Shown here one piece after another: positions 13,201-44,372 of a DNA stretch of 64,000 nt. A model generated the notes under the pieces. The model was not told the origin of the DNA. It worked only from the letters and a program-made list of their open reading frames with translations, and ran no database searches. The stretch is from assembly GCF_036373705.1 (NCBI RefSeq), contig NC_089869.1:7853676-7917675 (forward strand), written 5' to 3'. The position numbers were made by a program, and so were the translations under genes. The first letter of the stretch is position 1. Every line of letters starts with the position of its first letter. The stretch is from Amia ocellicauda (taxonomy: Eukaryota; Chordata; Actinopteri; Amiiformes; Amiidae).

Positions 13201-15888
13201 AAGAATAGAAACAAAAAAAAATCAATGCTAGTCACAAAAATTGACATTATCAATTACAAAAAACAAAAATGTGCACATCAAATATTCAATGTCAATCCTG
13301 TCAGTGCAAGGTCACAAAAAAAACTCTGTATCTGACATTCTTATACACCAGATATGTGTGACATCGTATTAGTAAATAAACAGTATATTTTGTCTGTATG
13401 TTTGTAATCAACAACAAAAACATCTTTGTTTCGGGTATTTATTTATGGTTTCAGAGCCATATATACATTATATAGAACCATATCACCTTAAAAACGCTTG
13501 GCCATTTACACACAATCTTGTATCTACAAATTCATGATCACAGTCAAACAATTTTAAAACTAAAATCAGACAAACATAAAAAAACTAAAACAAAGAGAAA
13601 AACGACATTAAAAGAAGCCAAAAACAACAAGAAATTTCAAACGGACACCTGTAAGACAGAGGAGTGGCATGATCTGGGTCTGCCCCACTCAGAAAAAATG
13701 GTAGTGGAGTGTGTGTTCAGATTTTAATCACAAAGACTTGGAAATGTGCTCATAAACAATGTCAGACATACATCTACAACCCATCGAGCGTTTATGTCCG
13801 GCCGTTTCCTCTTTGTTTATTTATCAATTTTCTCTCCGAGATCCCGTCAGACAACGTCCAGAATGAGAGTGCAATTTTCAAATGAAATCATAAAACAGCC
13901 ATCTTGAGGTCGAACATACTGGCAGAAATCCTTTTCTATGACTCCATTCCAGTCTTGTAGTGTTAACACCCATTCTAACAAAAATGCAATGGGAACATAT
14001 CCTTCAAAAGCAGACTTTTGGCATCTGGTCGGATGACATCTGGGTTATAATGCTGAATCTAAACATCGCCCATCTTCCAAACCAGTGGCGCATCATTACA
14101 CAATTGCTGCGTGTTAATAAGTAGAAAAGAGGTGATTCAACTTATTTTTTATTTCTTCCCTTCACAGTTTTACCCTTTTCATGGTAAACAGGACATAGTG
14201 CAAATCATCATGGAAGCAGAATGGAGTTTTTAGTGATTTGGTCATTTATAAATCGACAAGAGTATCCTTTTTGTGAAGTGGCCATCGAAGAATGGGTTTG
14301 CTCAGCTCTTGTCGCTGGTTTAATGTGTTTTTGTTCTTTGCATCTGAGTCCTAATATATGCACCACTGTACTTGACTGATGCATATGAATGGCAAATCAA
14401 TTACAAAAACAGCTGTCTTTGCCCAGTATGACAACGGTGTCCTTCACATATATATTCAGTATTACAGCGATGGATTCGACAGAAATAAAGTAAAAAGAAC
14501 GTACAACATGATACATGATAGCTCATTACCCCTAGGCATAATTTGGAAGTCAGGCAGCTGAATTCCGTATGCAAATGACCATTTTATGAATTGCTGTAGG
14601 TTAAAGTATGTAATATTCTAATGATACAGTTCAGCCAAGTATTTGATATCTATTTTTGTTTACCCCTGAGGACATTGCACTTAATTTAAAGACTGTCACT
14701 TTATTCGTAGCCCAAGATGCATTTCAAAATGACGTTTACATGTGTAATGTGGGGAATAAATAAATAAAATGAAATTTTGCTCCCCACCCCGCCTATTTAC
14801 ATAATGTCTTGCCATGTCATTCGTTGTTGGCATAAATTAACGCAAAATCATTTTGACTTGACACACAGACACACACACAGCTGGTCAAAACAATGAGGTC
14901 ACTTGAAAATCTTACTGAAAGAATCACATTTATCCGTGGTGTGAAAATCTATTTAAATGCAGTTAAACTCAGATGAGCAGGGTGACAAGATCATCATTCT
15001 CGCTTTAGTTCATTTTAGCAGGTTTTGACATTTTCTGTATTCATCATGAGTTGTTTTGTTTGTTTTTGTGTAACTAAGCTCATACAATCTCCCTATTGAG
15101 ACATACATACAAATGAACTGTGAGGAAAGCACTCATCTTAAAACTTTAACTTTTTGACTTGTAAATTCCGTTTTTTTATTTTAACACAGGCACTTTCTTA
15201 CCTAGGAACCATTGTCTCAAACTTGTTTATATATCCTTCCTTGGAACCATGGTAAATTGCCATACAGTCCATAAGGGATGCCAGTGTTCAAAAGATAACA
15301 GGAAAAAATATATTACATTCTCCTTTTTACAAACGTATATTAAACTGTTGCACGGGTCATTCATTCAAGATCATGCGTCCTATTTGTTAGGATTTCAGTA
15401 GGATTTCCAGGTAACTGTTCATTTTAACCTCCAATCTATATATAAACATATAAACGTCTTACATCTGTAGCATTGACTGTCGGGCTGTAAGCAGGACACA
15501 CAAATCAATAGTTTATGACCACTAGAATAAGGTCATAAAAATAAAAACTATCAAGAATGAAATAAAAATGGTGTTGTAAAACATGGAGAAAAGTAAAATA
15601 CCCAATTGTATAAATATGCATTAGTGGGAACCGGTTTTCATTACCAAATGTTCAGCGATTAAGCAGAATTTAAATGTACTATATAACAGGTATAAGGGAC
15701 TTAAAAAGGTGCTCTTAAAAAAATACTTCAAGGAAAAAGTGAAATGGAGAATCAGTGAACAAATGGATTAAAAAAAAAAAAAATCTATAATAAAACAAAG
15801 AAACTCTAGTCATTTGTTTATAGTTTTTCCTTCAAATTATTTGGGGAAATATGTCAGTATTAATACCTTAATAAATACATGTACATAT

Positions 15889-15940
<52 letters not shown>

Positions 15941-16857
15941 GTTTTTATATTTATATTTTATAAATCCTGAAAACTGCTTCGGGTTTGGAGTTGCAGTGTG
16001 GAAGTGTGGCAGAAGTAAGACCGTTCCAGTCCACCAAGCACTGTTGCGTTAGGAAGACGAGAACAACCAGTACATCTGTAATCTTTTGTCTCAGATTATA
16101 ACACAGAGTTGCCAATAAGTCCTCAAAGCAAAAACAAAAAACATTCACCATTGACACAAGTATAAAACCAGGATGACGGAAGGCTAGTTTGCATGTATGT
16201 AAAATCTGATCTCTTGATTCGTCTCGTCCTCAAAGCCACAAGCTTCTAATTTACATTATTTTTGTCTTCTAAGAATTCTTCCCCCAGTAAACTGATCAAA
16301 GCCTGATGGGGAAACACAAACGGCAGAACTTAGATGGCCAAACTCGATTAAAAAATACAGAACTATACAGATACTAGATTTGTCATCATGGCCAACTTTA
16401 AGTACTTCATGTTGTATTTTCGGCAGAGAGATTTTGCTTTTTTATGCAATTTAGCGCAGTTGTGTTCACATTAGAATTAAGATTGGTGGCTTCCACAGTC
16501 TTAAGCCTGTGTATTTACATTCACTTTTGAATATACACAAATACACATGGGGTGAAATAATTAATAATTTGCAGACATAACTGTGCTGTGCCTTGGGGAC
16601 TCATTTTCTGTAAGCTGCCTTGATTAGTGTAATACCAAATTCAGTTTCAAAATCGTTGCCTAGTGCAGTTACCAAAAGGAGCCCCAGAGATTCTCGATGG
16701 CTCTCACTTATGTACAAGGTAAAAATGTGCATTCATATTGTCATTGGTTCATAACACTCAAACGGGACGACTCGGGCCTCCTCCACTTCTACAGAGTCTG
16801 TGTGGGAAGAGCTCCCCGCCGTCCGTACATTCCTCAGTCTGAACAGCCCAGCCTGCG
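13201..16857 (-). other. Downstream of the CCDC186 stop: probable 3' UTR and 3' flank
   Basis: AT-rich sequence with no exon-like frame. Several minus-strand AATAAA signals (TTTATT on the + strand) occur, for example near 14.70, 14.15, 13.82 and 13.44 kb, so the CCDC186 transcript could end at any of them. The true 3' end cannot be fixed from sequence alone. Confidence 0.35.
15894..15941. repeat. (TA)n(CA)n compound microsatellite
   Basis: About twelve TA units run directly into about ten CA units. It lies in the presumed 3' UTR or flank of CCDC186. Confidence 0.9.
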
Positions 16858-36857
<20,000 letters not shown>

Positions 36858-36877
36858 TCTCTCCCTGGAGGTTCGGC

Positions 36878-39800
36878 CTGTTAGAAAAGAAAAGACACAA
36901 CAACACAATGAGAGTCCACTTTCAGAAGTCTTGGCAGGTCCAAATACTGATTAAAGAAACACAATTGGAGTGAACTGCTTCATCTACACAACCTGCGATC
37001 ATTCCTTCACAGTATAAACAACCAGTTGTCCTGCCTTCAGGTCTGGCCACATGCTCACAGCTCTTATCACATCAGGGGTGTGGCAGCTATCCTCCCACTA
37101 ACATATGCTGCATTTCCTCAGTACAGGAATGCAAAGGCGTTGATTTTAAAGCCATTGCTGTGAAAACTAGGCTTTCACAAAGGGTTGAACTCATCACAAA
37201 AGACACGGGGTGTGGACTGGCACTACAGAAAGGCACCTCTCCTCAGTTTCAGCTCACGTCTTCAGTTTAAAGTCTCTGTGAAGAGCTCCGCAGATAAGCA
37301 CTGAGAGTCGAGACACTTAATAATGAGTTCTCTGCCTTCTGTAAATGTAGACCCAATCTTTATTAATAACTATAATTATTTAACAGTAGCAGTCTTGCTT
37401 CAGGCTAAAAATCCCAAGATGTTTCAAAGAGATTTTGAATTTAAAACCGAGAAACCGTGCTCAACTAATTAATCAATCCTTGGATTCTACACAGCATAGA
37501 GGGTCTTAAATGACATGTTATGCAAGATCACTATAAATTATATTCAGGTTTGCGTCCCACTGGGCTGATAAGTTTCATGCTGCCTGCCTCTAGAAGTGCT
37601 ATTGAATTCTCTTTGTAATTCTGAGGGGAATAAATGAGAATTTACCGTAGCTAGCAATCCTAAAGCAGAACAGTAATACCAGAAGAAAGTGAGTACTGTA
37701 AAAGCAAATGATGATGAAGGTAATACATATGGAGAATTTAGTTTTTTGGGTTTATCATAGATGTGCTTATTCCTTCTTAAAAGCATAATTATCTCACAGA
37801 ATCCCTATAGTCCTCGACCCAGACATGAACTGCTTATGACAACAGGCAAGTGTCACAGTTTCACCATAATCCTTAAGACCAAATACCCTACTAATCCTCA
37901 AATTAGGTACATTGCTTTACAACCCCATGATCAATACATGCACACAGCACCAATAAAAAAGCTGCCAGGTTAACATAACACACCCAAAATTCAATGTCAA
38001 AGTTTGATCTAATATTGCAAATGCAAGCACAGTGAAACACAGAGACCTAACTAACTACAGTGATAATTAGTCAGTTTTATTTGAACCTGATTGCTGCTGT
38101 GTTTTCTAAATATACAGGCTTTAGTTTCCCAAATATGTCATTAAAGCAGCTTCTTTATCATCCCAACATTGAATAATGTAGGAAACGCATACTTTTATTT
38201 TGTAAATTGCATTAAAAAAAATATTGGGGAAGGTCAGGTGCGTCAGTGATATCGTTGTCATGTAATGTCTCCAGGAAAAGATACAGCAGACATCTAGTAA
38301 GACATTCACTACAACGCTCGTAGTGTATCTGTGCATTTCATCTCTCTATTTGGGAAGAACGATCATAAAACAAGGAGTGTCTCCAGAATTTCTGATTTAC
38401 TCTTCAGAGATTTAATAGCATTTTCTATACTCTGCAAGCTTGTAGTAAGGGATATTACTATAGAGATCAATGAGTCTTTTCTTTTTCCCTAAACCTCAGC
38501 TATTCTTTCATTGCACACAATTGAGAATTGGCACTACATATGGGGTGGGGGGGCGAGAATCTGTCTTGGTTAGCAATAAAAAAAACTATAAAAGTTGCTT
38601 AAATGAAATAATGCATGGAGCTAGCCGAGTATGAATCAGCTTTCTTTCTACAGGAATATTAATAACTGCAGTGTAATACTTTTCCCTGAGACCTGAACTA
38701 TAGCAACTGGAGTGTTTTCTTTGTGCTTGTTAAAGTTAGACCCAAGAGCAATGTATAATATTGAACTTTGAACAGGATCGTCATAATGAATACATGAAGA
38801 TAAGATTAAGTAAGTGCAAGGTTTCAGATTCGGGCCGTGTACTGTACTCTACTGAGATTCTAGGAATAGTCTGAGGAAATTATTCATGTCATTCTTCCTC
38901 CCAGAGCATCTGAGCTCATACAAAAATAAAAACACATAAAAAAACATAACACATTAACTGCATGAATAATCCTGGCCTCTTGTGCATGCCAATTTCAATG
39001 AACTTATAGCAGTATCCAAGATGCACATGCAAACAGAGAAAGTACTTTGGATTGAGGAACAGTCCTGGGAAAACAACTGCAGTGTGAACCAGGGAGGAAA
39101 ACAGTGCCACGGCTATTGGACTTCAAAGATCATTTGTATGAGCAGGCAAACAAACTCACTGTATTTGTTTTATTTGCTGAACCAAGGGACCTGAATTTAT
39201 ATTCTGTTATTGTTTTACAGTGGAAACTCTTTTCATGACAGGCTGTCCACTATTTCACCTAAATATTTTTGTTGCTACTGTAATTTCTTTTAAACCAAAA
39301 GATTAACATACAATTGGTGTGTATTTGCCTTTAATTATGAACAACACCTGTCTTTAGGAGGGATCCTAACTTTGTAGTCGGCGAGACCTCATTTAAACAT
39401 TGTCAAATTTATCTCCGACTCCAAAATGATACGTTGTAGTTTTATTAGTTTTGGTGTCATAAATATCGCAGTACTATGTATGCTAATGTGGTTCATACTT
39501 TCAATTTAAGGTGTTTACAATCATTTTATCAGGTTATATTTACAAAAATAACAGGAAACAAAAACATATTAAACAAAAAATCAACCCCATTTCTTTATGC
39601 AGAAACCCCAGGGTTGGCAACCCCTGGTTTAGAGGCACAGGCTACATTAAAAGTATAGAGATTTTCTAGATACAAAATTATCTTACCTACAGGAAACACA
39701 CTACATAATGACACCAGAATAATACAAGTATGGAACATTTCAAAAATAATCCTATTCCCTGCTAAGACCTATTTATTTATTGATTTGTATGGTCTTTATT

Positions 39801-41428
39801 ATAATTCTGAATCTGGTAGGGTGAACCTTGTATGTTGTTTAATGCTGATAGTAACTGGTAAAATCTTGCATGTTCTTCAAATTTCAAACAAAAGCATTTG
39901 TTTTGTTTTTTCCTCCACTTACTTCCACTATATAGGGCAGAGCGTAAATGTGGTTAGGATTTTCTTGGGCAGAGTGGACTATTCGGCAGAATTAAAAGAT
40001 CAACAACCTGTCAGCAAAAAGCATATTTCCGCTGAATGCTACAGAAACCCCCCCCCTTACAGTTGCTTTATCTTATGTGCCTTCCATTTTTTAACCTTAT
40101 TCTGTTCCACAACAGGAAATAAGAAACTGTCATTCAACAGAACAACCGTGTCTCCTCACCTGCTTAGAAAATCAAAGCCCGTCTGCCTTGGCTCCTTTTG
40201 TGTTTAGATTTGTTATAGATTTGACACCAAACTGGTTTCCACAAAGCCCATTAAGATAACCATCTGCAATATCAGCATCTCGGTGATACACTACTGTATC
40301 GAACTCTGTCCAGTTGGGGGTTGGATGTCAAAAATACACATCAATTTACTAGATAAGTAACCAAATATATACCCGCAGGAATGTCCACCATTCTCAGCTG
40401 TGGTGGTGACAGTCATACAATTCTGTGTGATGAATTGTTCGTAACTTCCCATTTGTGGTAGGTCAAGGTGCTTGGTTTACTACAACCACTATGAGCATAG
40501 AGAGCTCAGCAAATAACGCATTTGAACTCTAGAGCAATACGGATTAGAAGATGGCTATTCTGTTAAACTGCATTTGTTCTTGCAATAAAGCACACCTTAC
40601 TGAAATATCCATGAAATAGCCAAAGTCGATTGAGTAAGACTATTATATTGATTGAACTGTAAAATCTAAGGTGAATACTGTGGCATAAACAGTACTGTAC
40701 AGTCCTTCTCTAATTAACATTTACTTTTAAGCTCTTTAACAATTTCAAGTCCTAAGTGGATTTTGAAACTTGTATTTCTTCTGTAAGGAGCGTTTCTATA
40801 GCCATGCTTAACCCACAACCCTTGCTGTAGTAAAGCTACACAACATTTAAAAAATACCTCTCCTTTATGAAATCAACCAACAATATAGGAGGCATTTGTT
40901 TACAGATGAATGCATAAAATAAACAGTATTTTTGATTAGTTGGTTAACGACTTCGATGGATCCATGGCATTAATATGATCTTACTGTTGTACAGTCAGCG
41001 GGTCAATGTCATTTTACCTGCATTGCATAGCTGAGAAGGAAGTCAACAGAAAGAAAATAAGCCATGCCTTCACTGTTGTTTCAATTAAGCACAGTACATG
41101 TATTTCACAAGTTTGCCTGAAAAAAAATCGTCGTAAAAGGTCACGAAAACGACAGACTATTCTTATTCTGGATCTGAACACAACACAGCAGGTGGATAGA
41201 TATTACAAAACAGGAAATGGAGCAAAACAGTGCTCACATTAAGCTGCGGCATTTTGCAAGTAATCTATATAAATAATGGATCGTATGAAGATCGGTGTAA
41301 TAATCAATACAATTAACAACATCATCAAATGAAATTGCCATGTAGTCTTTAAAAGGTTTCGTCGTTATATGCTTGACATGTCTCCAGCAGGCAAGTACAC
41401 ACCTTCTGCAGCCCACTGTCAAACTAAC
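36878..41428 (-). other. CCDC186 5' UTR intron
   Basis: A 4.5 kb intron between the coding start exon and the likely leader exon. No extra exon is evident. The human gene carries MIR2110 in this neighbourhood; I saw no hairpin here that I could support as its homologue. Confidence 0.45.
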
Positions 41429-41560
41429 CTGAGCAGCGGCACTATCGGACTTCGCCAACTGCACCCCTGTACAAGAGCAATCAAACACACCTTGAGAGAA
41501 ACAAAAAAATAAATCAAAGGACTAACACCCACCCGTTCACGACCGCGCCATCGTGCTGGT
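41429..41560 (-). other. Likely non-coding first exon of CCDC186
   Basis: On the minus strand a CpG-rich segment ends in GCTGCTCAG|gttagt at 41429/41428, a plausible donor for splicing to the acceptor at 36878. A YY1-like ACGATGGCGCGG lies at about 41541-41552 on the minus strand, a typical just-downstream-of-TSS motif. The upstream limit is a guess. Confidence 0.45.
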
Positions 41561-42380
41561 TTTATTTTGTCAGCATATGGAAATCAAGGGTCACTTTTCT
41601 CATCCTAAATCCAGTCTCTCCGAGGTGACACATCAACAAAGATGGCTACCGCGATGGAAACGGCAGCTGGTAATTCGGCCAATAAGGATTCACCATTCGT
41701 GTGACGTTGGTTTTTTTTTAAAGTGCAATGGAGCCGCTGGCCGCGTTGTTGCAGCGCAGCGGTGCGCAGGTCTGCGAGGCCCAACCAATTGGGTCGGCGG
41801 GATTCTGCAGATCTGCGCAGAACTGCGGACATCTGCGCCAAAAGAACGCGACCACCGTTTATTTAAACTAAGGGGTTTCCCTGCAGTTCTCATTATACTA
41901 TTCTCATTGTGTTCCCTCGATAAATCTCTAAATTCTATCGCCCACCACATTTAAAAAATTAAAAAAGAGAAGCAGTCAGGAATTCTGATAACCATGTAGC
42001 TAAGATATTGAATGTTATAATTATCATTACAAATATTATTGTATGCCACTTAACTCGGGACTAGATACACAATATTTACGTTTCGGTTCATAGTCCAATA
42101 CTAGTGTATAAAGTATTATTAGTACTCTTTAATTACTCAGCTAAGGCTAGACTTTAAACAATAAGAAATGTGCCTTTTGATATCGACGCACAAAGAAACA
42201 TCGGGCAAAAAACACTCTCGTACCGTATCGTCAATTGTTGAAAATATACTGTACATTAAAATGAGTTTTGCGCACACGTGTTTTGTTTTATTGCGCATGC
42301 GTGTAACGGAGGGAGGAAGAAAATACTCACGGAGTTGACTTTCCTTTTGCCCACGCGTGTGACGCTCGTACAGGTATGTT
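41500..42380. promoter_or_regulatory. Head-to-head promoter region between CCDC186 and TDRD1
   Basis: CpG-rich DNA with YY1-like cores on both strands (AAGATGGCTACC on + at about 41640; ACGATGGCGCGG on -), CCAAT motifs (GGCCAATAAGG near 41677; CCAATTGG near 41786), repeated CTGCGC-type half sites at 41765-41840, and the NRF1-like TGCGCATGCG at 42292-42301. Which motif serves which gene is inference. Confidence 0.5.
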
Positions 42381-42940
42381 AAACAGATTTATTAAAGACT
42401 ACATGAACATATCATTCCTTAATATGCACAATTTATTCTCATCATATGCAGATTAAATCACTCAAAATATATCTAAAGGCTATCAATACATTGTAAACGT
42501 GCACGCTCGACACTGTACCCACCACGTTGGATTCTGCTTTCACAAAATTACGTAAGCAGAAATAAAAGTAAATAAAGTGGTACTGCTTTAACTTATTTTT
42601 AATGCATTTCAGATTACACTATCGTAACCAATTAGTGTTTATCCCGCTAGATGTTGCAAAGATAAAGTGCAAAGATAGGTGCAGGCCTATGTACAATATA
42701 TACATTTCGTGCAGTTTGCATTGCATCTCTATTAAAAAACTTTTGCAAAAAATATTCTTTAAAAAAGGGTTCAACATACTCTGACAATATGCATATATAA
42801 TTGATGAATAATCAATGTAATTAAATCGTGAACAACGTGGGTGCAAAGGGAGCATTTGTAAAATCAAAAAGCCCGATTCCTTTTAAAGTTTTAGTTACCA
42901 GATATCCCAAGAAGCTTCCTAGGCTACATAGATGCACATG
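42060..42940 (+). repeat. Tandem duplication, copy A: putative TDRD1 promoter and first exon
   Basis: This segment is homologous to the adjacent 42941-43790. Shared blocks include TACGTTTCGGTT, CATCGGGCAAAAAA, the TGCGCA core, and, after the donor, ACAGATTTATTAAAGACTAC followed by CTTAATATGCACAATTTATT. It holds CACGTG (42285-42290), TGCGCATGCG (42292-42301), a MYB-type TAACGG (42304-42309), and a splice donor TACAG|gtatgt at 42373/42374 that could end a non-coding TDRD1 exon. Confidence 0.7.
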
Positions 42941-43790
42941 TTTAGCCTACGTTTCGGTTATAGTTAATTAGTGCAAGCCTAAATTTGCTGTATTTGGATA
43001 GACTAAAAAACAAAACACAAAAACGCACCTTTTGGGTTTCGGTGTAAAGTGAAACATCAGGCAAAAAATCACTCAAACCGTTGTGCCAACAATATAATAA
43101 CTTATATTTGTTGGAAATACAATGCGCATACAATCGTGTTTTTGAGTATAGTCAGGAAATGCCGCTACCGCATCTTAATTTGAGCGCACGTTTGTTTTAG
43201 TGCGCAGGCGCCTAACAGCGACAGAGAAACAAAATTACTCGCGGAGGTGGCTTTCATTTCGACCACGTTGTCGACGCTTTTACAGGTACCTTAAACAGAT
43301 TTATTAAAGACTACATTAACATCATCATTCCTTAATATGCACAATTTATTCTCATGTCATATGCAGATACAATAACGCAGCTAGCAGCTATGCATTTATT
43401 GGTTTATTGTAAATGTGCATGCTGGAAACTACACACAACGTTGGATTTTGCGTTCATGAAAATGACGTATCAGAAAATAATTGGTTCAAACATTATGTAT
43501 TTTTAAAGGCTGCTGAAGTTAAACCATTTAATTTCTATAAAATAATGTATCAAGTTGCATTATTAACCAATTGGCAGGTATTCCGTTAGATTTTACTTCA
43601 CATGCAAAACTAGGTGTAGGCCTACAATAGCACACAGTTTCGTGTTGTTCGCATTGCATCTCAATTAGCAATGTACTTTTTGCAACAACAAAAAAACGCA
43701 CGAAAGAGATTTTAATATAGTCATATGTAATGTGGAGAATACATTAAATGTGCAAATTATGCAATTACATTCAGCAGTAGTTTCTGCTGT
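42941..43790 (+). repeat. Tandem duplication, copy B: putative TDRD1 promoter and first exon
   Basis: Second, diverged copy, offset from copy A by about 870-910 bp. It keeps an NRF1-like TGCGCAGGCGC at 43201-43211 and a donor TACAG|gtacct at 43285/43286. It has lost the CACGTG, and the MYB site is altered to TAACAG (43213-43218). Being nearer the coding exons, it is an alternative TDRD1 start. Confidence 0.7.
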
Positions 43791-44218
43791 CTACCGTTTT
43801 TGCTGAAGTGTCTCTTCTCATCGTGTAATGTAACAGAAACCTGCATTTATCATTGCTTTTATGTCTATATTTGAGAAAAAACAAATGTGACGTGCATCAG
43901 TAGTTAGTAATGGCAAGGGAGTACTAAATCATTTCACCAAGCTATTATCAATTCAGTTACTTATAACAAGGACAATACTGGAAAGGGATGATAAGACTGG
44001 GGAGGAAATTAAACTGACCTTTACAAGGCTGTTGAATGAATGCTGACATAGATAAGATACGCTAATAAGCTAATAAGGAAGGCTAAATTAAGAGAGATGT
44101 ATCTTATAAATTTGAAAATGTGGTAACAAAGATTCAAATCTATCAGACCTGGATTTATAGCAAGATTTGTAACCCATGCATTATCTTCTGTTCCCTAGGT
44201 ATTTTACCTTTCTGCAAA

Positions 44219-44372
44219 ATGTTCCAGAGTGGATCAGCACCCAACACTAATATAAAACCGGTTGAGTCCGAAACAGATAGGGCTACACCGTTTGACAAAA
44301 ATAATTTCAGTTTTTGCCTTGCATCGGAACGGTATTTAACAGCTAACAACATGGCATCAAAACCCACCACAG
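44219..44372 (+). CDS. TDRD1: TDRD1 coding exon 1 (start codon)
   Basis: The exon begins at 44199 after gttccctag; ATG at 44219 (caaaATG). Encodes [20 protein letters not shown] and on to NNMASKPTT. Donor ACAG|gtgagc, phase 1. This N-terminal region is not conserved with mammals, so the start rests on frame, context and splice sites. Confidence 0.8.

Noticed and set aside
36878..41428. A homologue of the human intronic microRNA MIR2110 in the CCDC186 leader intron
   Set aside because: I found no hairpin or sequence match that I could defend, and conservation of that microRNA to fish is doubtful.
42219..43286. Reading the two duplicated TDRD1 leader segments as a transposable-element pair
   Set aside because: They are directly adjacent and in direct orientation, without inverted ends or target duplications, and their similarity extends through promoter-like CpG-containing sequence. 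Tandem duplication fits better.
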